Shown: piece by piece, positions 33,702 to 37,087 of the stretch
Layout of the letters: each line of letters opens with the position of its first letter
Position numbering within the stretch: the first letter of the stretch is position 1
Assembly: GCF_030604225.1 (NCBI RefSeq)
Contig: NZ_JAUVWH010000009.1
Span: 1 to 37,087 of the forward strand
Reading direction: 5' to 3'
DNA: 37,087 nucleotides
Source of the DNA: Geoalkalibacter sp.
Lineage (GTDB): Bacteria; Desulfobacterota; Desulfuromonadia; Desulfuromonadales; Geoalkalibacteraceae
Translations under genes and position numbers: made by a program
Notes under the pieces: generated by a model
The model's database searches: none
Told to the model about the DNA's origin: nothing
Seen by the model: only the letters and a program-made list of their open reading frames with translations

Positions 33702-33717
33702 TTTGACTTCGGTCAAA
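33702..33717. promoter_or_regulatory. HcpR-like operator between hcp and the EVE gene
   Basis: TTTGACTTCGGTCAAA has perfect 6-bp arms (TTTGAC/GTCAAA) around a 4-base centre. It resembles the palindrome described for HcpR, a CRP/FNR-family regulator of hcp in delta-proteobacteria. It is about 195 bases before the hcp ATG. If it acts from -41.5, the start would fall near 33751 and the -10 at 33739-33744 (TAAGCT, a weak box). On the other strand it overlaps a possible -35 of the EVE gene. Confidence 0.7.
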
Positions 33718-33911
33718 GCCGAAATCCGAGTAAAGCCCTAAGCTTGCCCCAGATTGAGACGCGAGACACATGTTTGATTATACCCGAAGGCGCTGCCTTG
33801 GCGAGCCATTCCGGGTCAACCCCTGCAAGGAGAAGCAGCGTGAAGAAGATCCTCGAACTCTTCGGCCTGAAAAAAGCCGACACTCACCCCGAACCGACCA
33901 AGGAGGTCAAC

Positions 33912-35543
33912 ATGTTTTGTTACCAGTGCGAGCAGGCAGCCCAAGGAACCGGTTGTACCAAAGTCGGCGTCTGCGGCAAGCAACCCGACGTGGCAGCCCT
34001 CCAAGATCTTCTCGTCCATAGCCTCAAGGGCGTTGCCTTTTGGGGCGATCTGGCCCGCCAGAAAGGCGCCAAGGATGCCAAGATCGACCGCTTCATGATC
34101 GAAGGCCTGTTCACCACCGTGACCAACGTCGACTTCGATGCCGAGGAAGTGGCCAAGTTCGTGCGCCAGAGCGTCGAGATGCGCCGCCAGGCCCAGACCC
34201 TGTTCGAGAAAGCCAACGGCGCCCCTTACGCCGGTGCGGTGCCCGAGGCCGCGAGCGACTGGCAGCCCGCCGCCACCACGGCAGAACTGGTGCGCCAGGG
34301 CGAGCGGCACGGCGTCCAGGACCCAAGCATCGACGCCGATGTCAAATCGGTTCAGGAAATCCTCATCTACGGCATCAAGGGTTACGCCGCGTACGCCGAT
34401 CACGCCTACATCCTCGGCTACCAGGACGATGCCATTTACGCCTTCACCCACAAGGCGCTGGCAGCCACCCTCGACAAGAGCCTGGGGCTCATGGATTTCG
34501 TCGGTCTGGCCATGGAGTGCGGCAAGATCAACCTCATCACCATGGAACTGCTCAACAAGGCCCACACCGACACTTACGGGCATCCGGTTCCGACCCCGGT
34601 GCAGTTGGGGACGAAGAAGGGCAAGGCCATCCTCGTCTCGGGTCACGACCTCAAGATGCTTGAGGAACTGCTCAAGCAGACCGAGGGCAAGGGCATCAAC
34701 ATCTACACCCACGGCGAGATGATTCCCGCCCACGGCTACCCCGGCCTCAAGAAGTACGCCCATCTGGCCGGCAATTTCGGCGGCGCCTGGCAGGACCAGT
34801 ACAAGGAATTCCAGCAGTTCCCCGGCGCCATCATCTTCAACACCAACTGCATCCAGCGCCCCGCCGACAACTACAAGGACCGCCTCTTCACCTGGGGTCT
34901 GGTGCAGTGGCCCGACGTCAAGCACATCGATGGCTGGGATTTCTCCGCCGTCATCCGCAAAGCCCAGGAACTGCCCGGCTTTGAGGACAATCCCGGCCAG
35001 GAAATTCTCGTCGGTTTCGGCCACAACGCGGTGCTCGGCGTGGCCGACAAGGTGATTTCCGCCGTCAAGGCCGGTGACATCCGCCACTTCTTCCTCATCG
35101 GCGGCTGCGACGGCGCCAAGAGCGGCCGCAACTATTACACCGAATTCGCCGAGAATCTGCCCGCGGACACGGTGATCCTCACCCTGGCCTGCGGCAAGTA
35201 CCGCTTCAACAAGCTCGAATTCGGCGACATCGGCGGCATTCCGCGCCTGCTCGACGTCGGTCAGTGCAACGACGCCTACTCAGCGGTCAAGATCGCCCTG
35301 GCCCTCGCCGACGCTTTCGAGTGCGGCGTCAACGACCTGCCCCTGTCCCTGATTCTCTCCTGGTACGAGCAGAAGGCGGTGGCGATCCTGCTGACCCTGC
35401 TGCACCTGGGCATCAAGAACATCAAGATCGGCCCGAGCCTGCCGGCCTTCATCACGCCCAACGTGCTCAACTTCCTGGTGGAGAACTTCAACATCGCGCC
35501 CATCGGCAACGCCCAGGACGACATCCAGGCGATCCTCGGCTAA
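33912..35543 (+). CDS. hcp: Hydroxylamine reductase / hybrid cluster protein (class I)
   Basis: Hcp carries a [4Fe-4S] cluster and the hybrid Fe-S-O cluster. It reduces hydroxylamine in vitro and is a likely NO reductase or nitrosylase in vivo. The N-terminal cysteines are Cys3, Cys6, Cys15 and Cys21 (CX2CX8CX5C), the spacing of the anaerobe class. Hybrid-cluster segments include GFGHNAVLG, IGGCDGAKSG, LTLACGKYRFNK and VGQCNDAYSA. It has 543 residues from the ATG at 33912, with AAGGAGG five bases before it. An in-frame GTG at 33840 with its own AAGGAG site would add 24 residues (MKKILELFGLKKADTHPEPT...). The upstream HcpR-like palindrome suggests control by nitrosative stress. A bidirectional terminator follows. 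Confidence 0.96.
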   Translation: MFCYQCEQAAQGTGCTKVGVCGKQPDVAALQDLLVHSLKGVAFWGDLARQKGAKDAKIDRFMIEGLFTTVTNVDFDAEEVAKFVRQSVEMRRQAQTLFEKANGAPYAGAVPEAASDWQPAATTAELVRQGERHGVQDPSIDADVKSVQEILIYGIKGYAAYADHAYILGYQDDAIYAFTHKALAATLDKSLGLMDFVGLAMECGKINLITMELLNKAHTDTYGHPVPTPVQLGTKKGKAILVSGHDLKMLEELLKQTEGKGINIYTHGEMIPAHGYPGLKKYAHLAGNFGGAWQDQYKEFQQFPGAIIFNTNCIQRPADNYKDRLFTWGLVQWPDVKHIDGWDFSAVIRKAQELPGFEDNPGQEILVGFGHNAVLGVADKVISAVKAGDIRHFFLIGGCDGAKSGRNYYTEFAENLPADTVILTLACGKYRFNKLEFGDIGGIPRLLDVGQCNDAYSAVKIALALADAFECGVNDLPLSLILSWYEQKAVAILLTLLHLGIKNIKIGPSLPAFITPNVLNFLVENFNIAPIGNAQDDIQAILG

Positions 35544-35561
35544 GGGATCAAGACAGTGCAC

Positions 35562-35597
35562 AAAAAAAGCGCCGGGCGCAAACCCGGCGCTTTTTTT
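35562..35597. terminator. Bidirectional terminator between hcp and the phosphohexomutase gene
   Basis: AGCGCCGGG and CCCGGCGCT with a 6-nt loop are extended by A and T runs to a 15-bp stem (35562-35576 with 35583-35597). T tracts on both strands serve the two convergent genes. Confidence 0.92.
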
Positions 35598-35612
35598 TCG
35601 CCTTTCCCGCGG

Positions 35613-37031
35613 TTAAATCCCGATGAACACCGCGGCTGCCTTCATCAGACGATCCAACTCGGCCTCGGTCCCCGCCTCGCCGTACACCCGCACCACCGGT
35701 TCGGTGCCCGACTTGCGGAACAGCACCCAGGTGCCGTCGGCAAACAGGAACTTGCAGCCGTCCAGGGTGACGACCTGGGCGATCTTCTTGCCCGCCAGCT
35801 CGGCCGGTGGCGCGGCCAGCTTGCCGGCGAAGGCGGCTTCCAGGTCGGGAGTGAGATGCACATTGTCGCGGCGGGTGTAAAACTCGCCCACCCGATCATA
35901 GAGGTCGCAGAGCAGATCCTTCACCGACTTGCCTTCCACCGCCACCATCTCGGCGACCAGCAGACAGGCAAGAATCCCATCCTTGTCCGGCACATGGCCG
36001 CGCACCGTCAGACCGGCACTCTCCTCGCCGCCGATGAGAATCTTGTCGTCGCGGATGAACTCGCCGATGAACTTGAAACCGACGGGCGTTTCCAGAACGT
36101 TCACGCCATGATGGCGGGCCACGGCGTCGATGAAATGGGAGGTTGCCACCGAGCGGGCGGCATCGCCTCTCTTGCCGCGTCGCAGCAGATAGTCGAGGAG
36201 CAGCGCCAGCACATAGTTGGGCTCGATGAAGCTGCCGTCGCCGTCGACGATGCCGTAGCGATCCGCGTCGCCGTCCGTGGCCAGACCGAGACGGATTTGC
36301 GGGTCATTGGCGACCAGCTTGATGAAATCGGGAATGTGCGCCTGGGAGGGTTCCGGCGGCATGCCGCCGAAATAGGGATCGCGATGGTCGTTCATGCACA
36401 CCACCTTGACGCCCACTTCGCGCAGCAGGGTATCAAGATAGCCGCGCCCGGTGCCATAGAGCGGATTGACCGCCACCACCAGGCCCGCCTTGGCGATCGC
36501 CGGAAGATCGACCAGCTTGCGGATCGCCTCGAAATATGCCGGGCGCGGGTCGATTTTTTCCACCAACCCGGCGCGCACCGCCTGATCGAGGGGCATTTCC
36601 CTGTAACAGATCTGCCCCAGCATGGCATTGGCGCGCTGCTCGATGTCCGAGGTGGTCTCCGGCAACGCCGGTCCGCCCCAGGAAGGCGAAAATTTCAGGC
36701 CGTTGTACTCGGGAGGATTGTGGCTGGCGGTGAAATTGATGCCCCCCGCGGCTTGGCGGCGCAGGATTTCAAAGGCAATGACCGGGGTGGGCGTGTCCCG
36801 GTTGCAGACGAAGGAGGGAATCCCCGCGCCCGCCAGCACCCGCGCGGCTTCGTGGGCAAAGCGCTCTCCCATGAAACGGGCGTCATAGCCGATCACCAGG
36901 CCCTTTTCCGCCTCGCCCACCGCGCGCAGATGGTCGGCGATGGCCTGGGTGACGACCTTTACGTTGTCGAAAATGAAATCCTCGCAGAGAATACCCCTCC
37001 ATCCGGAGGTTCCGAATTTAATGCGACCCAT
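35613..37031 (-). CDS. Phosphoglucomutase/phosphomannomutase family protein
   Basis: This alpha-D-phosphohexomutase moves phosphate between C6 and C1 of a hexose phosphate via a phosphoserine. The protein has 472 residues from MGRIKFGTSGWRG at 37031. The active serine is Ser103 in TASHNP. The metal loop is DGDADR (253-258), the sugar-specificity loop is GEESAG (335-340) and the phosphate-binding loop is RKSGTEPVVRVY (about 436-447). Sugar specificity (glucose, mannose or glucosamine phosphate) cannot be fixed from these motifs, though the GEESAG loop is common in phosphoglucomutase/PMM forms. An upstream in-frame extension to 37082 lacks family similarity. Its promoter would lie at or beyond the window edge. 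Confidence 0.93.
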   Translation of the reverse strand: MGRIKFGTSGWRGILCEDFIFDNVKVVTQAIADHLRAVGEAEKGLVIGYDARFMGERFAHEAARVLAGAGIPSFVCNRDTPTPVIAFEILRRQAAGGINFTASHNPPEYNGLKFSPSWGGPALPETTSDIEQRANAMLGQICYREMPLDQAVRAGLVEKIDPRPAYFEAIRKLVDLPAIAKAGLVVAVNPLYGTGRGYLDTLLREVGVKVVCMNDHRDPYFGGMPPEPSQAHIPDFIKLVANDPQIRLGLATDGDADRYGIVDGDGSFIEPNYVLALLLDYLLRRGKRGDAARSVATSHFIDAVARHHGVNVLETPVGFKFIGEFIRDDKILIGGEESAGLTVRGHVPDKDGILACLLVAEMVAVEGKSVKDLLCDLYDRVGEFYTRRDNVHLTPDLEAAFAGKLAAPPAELAGKKIAQVVTLDGCKFLFADGTWVLFRKSGTEPVVRVYGEAGTEAELDRLMKAAAVFIGI

Positions 37032-37087
37032 GGCATAGCTCTCCTGATTCTGATGTGATTGGACACCGCTTAAGAATACCACGTCAC

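Noticed and set aside
33816-35087. A 423-codon minus-strand frame opposite hcp.
   Set aside because: It is an antisense shadow of an intact, motif-complete Hcp and has no ribosome binding site or recognisable domain.
35556-37058. A 500-codon plus-strand open frame opposite the phosphohexomutase gene.
   Set aside because: The opposite strand encodes a complete mutase with all catalytic motifs. High third-position GC opens long antisense frames, and this one shows no family features.

Overview
This window is a stretch of core chromosome from a high-GC, probably anaerobic Gram-negative bacterium. The best guess is the Desulfuromonadales (Geobacter, Desulfuromonas or Geoalkalibacter type) of the former Deltaproteobacteria. 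The evidence is the fusion of two housekeeping runs typical of that group as I remember it (plsX-fabHDG-acpP-fabF-rpiB-glyA-dCMP deaminase-nrdR, then ribD-ribE-ribBA-ribH-nusB), a class I hybrid cluster protein with an HcpR-like site, rubrerythrin-type ferritins and an AmmeMemoRadiSam protein B. This is taxonomy by recollection, not by search. Nearly all genes are on the minus strand. Only the acyl-CoA synthetase (7280-9181) and hcp (33912-35543) are on the plus strand.

Layout, read leftward as most genes are transcribed. 37031-35613: a phosphohexomutase. 33671-30232: EVE-domain protein, AsmA-family protein and a ferritin-like protein, with hcp divergent from them. 30133-28460: a second ferritin-like protein, a short secretin-like periplasmic protein and tRNA-Cys. 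28387-25220: a TauE/SafE permease, a MEMO-family protein and gltX. 24918-23997: rseC-like gene and smpB, preceded by a structured non-coding gap (24919-25219). 23839-9267: a long, nearly gapless run of yceD, rpmF, plsX, fabH, fabD, fabG, acpP, fabF, rpiB, glyA, dCMP deaminase, nrdR, ribD, ribE, ribBA, ribH, nusB and hom. 7089-1: tRNA-Val, thrS, infC, rpmI, rplT, pheS, pheT and the first codons of a probable ihfA.

Functionally the window covers translation (three aminoacyl-tRNA synthetases, IF-3, L20, L35, L32, SmpB, two tRNAs), a complete set for starting fatty-acid and phospholipid synthesis (PlsX, FabH, FabD, FabG, ACP, FabF), complete riboflavin synthesis from GTP except the phosphatase step, one-carbon and deoxynucleotide supply, and a smaller oxidative or nitrosative stress group (Hcp and the two ferritin-like proteins).

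I see no CRISPR array, insertion sequence, prophage or obvious foreign island, and no clear undescribed multi-gene system. The best leads are regulatory: an imperfect 24-bp dyad over the start of the fatty-acid operon promoter, an HcpR-like palindrome between hcp and the EVE gene, an inverted pair of perfect DnaA boxes beside an AT-rich gap with a 16-bp palindrome, tandem terminator-like hairpins before pheS, and non-AUG starts, including AUA or AUC for infC. Protein-level oddities are a short stand-alone secretin-like protein, an acyl-CoA synthetase with an extra segment of about 95 residues, and a probable second start for Hcp.
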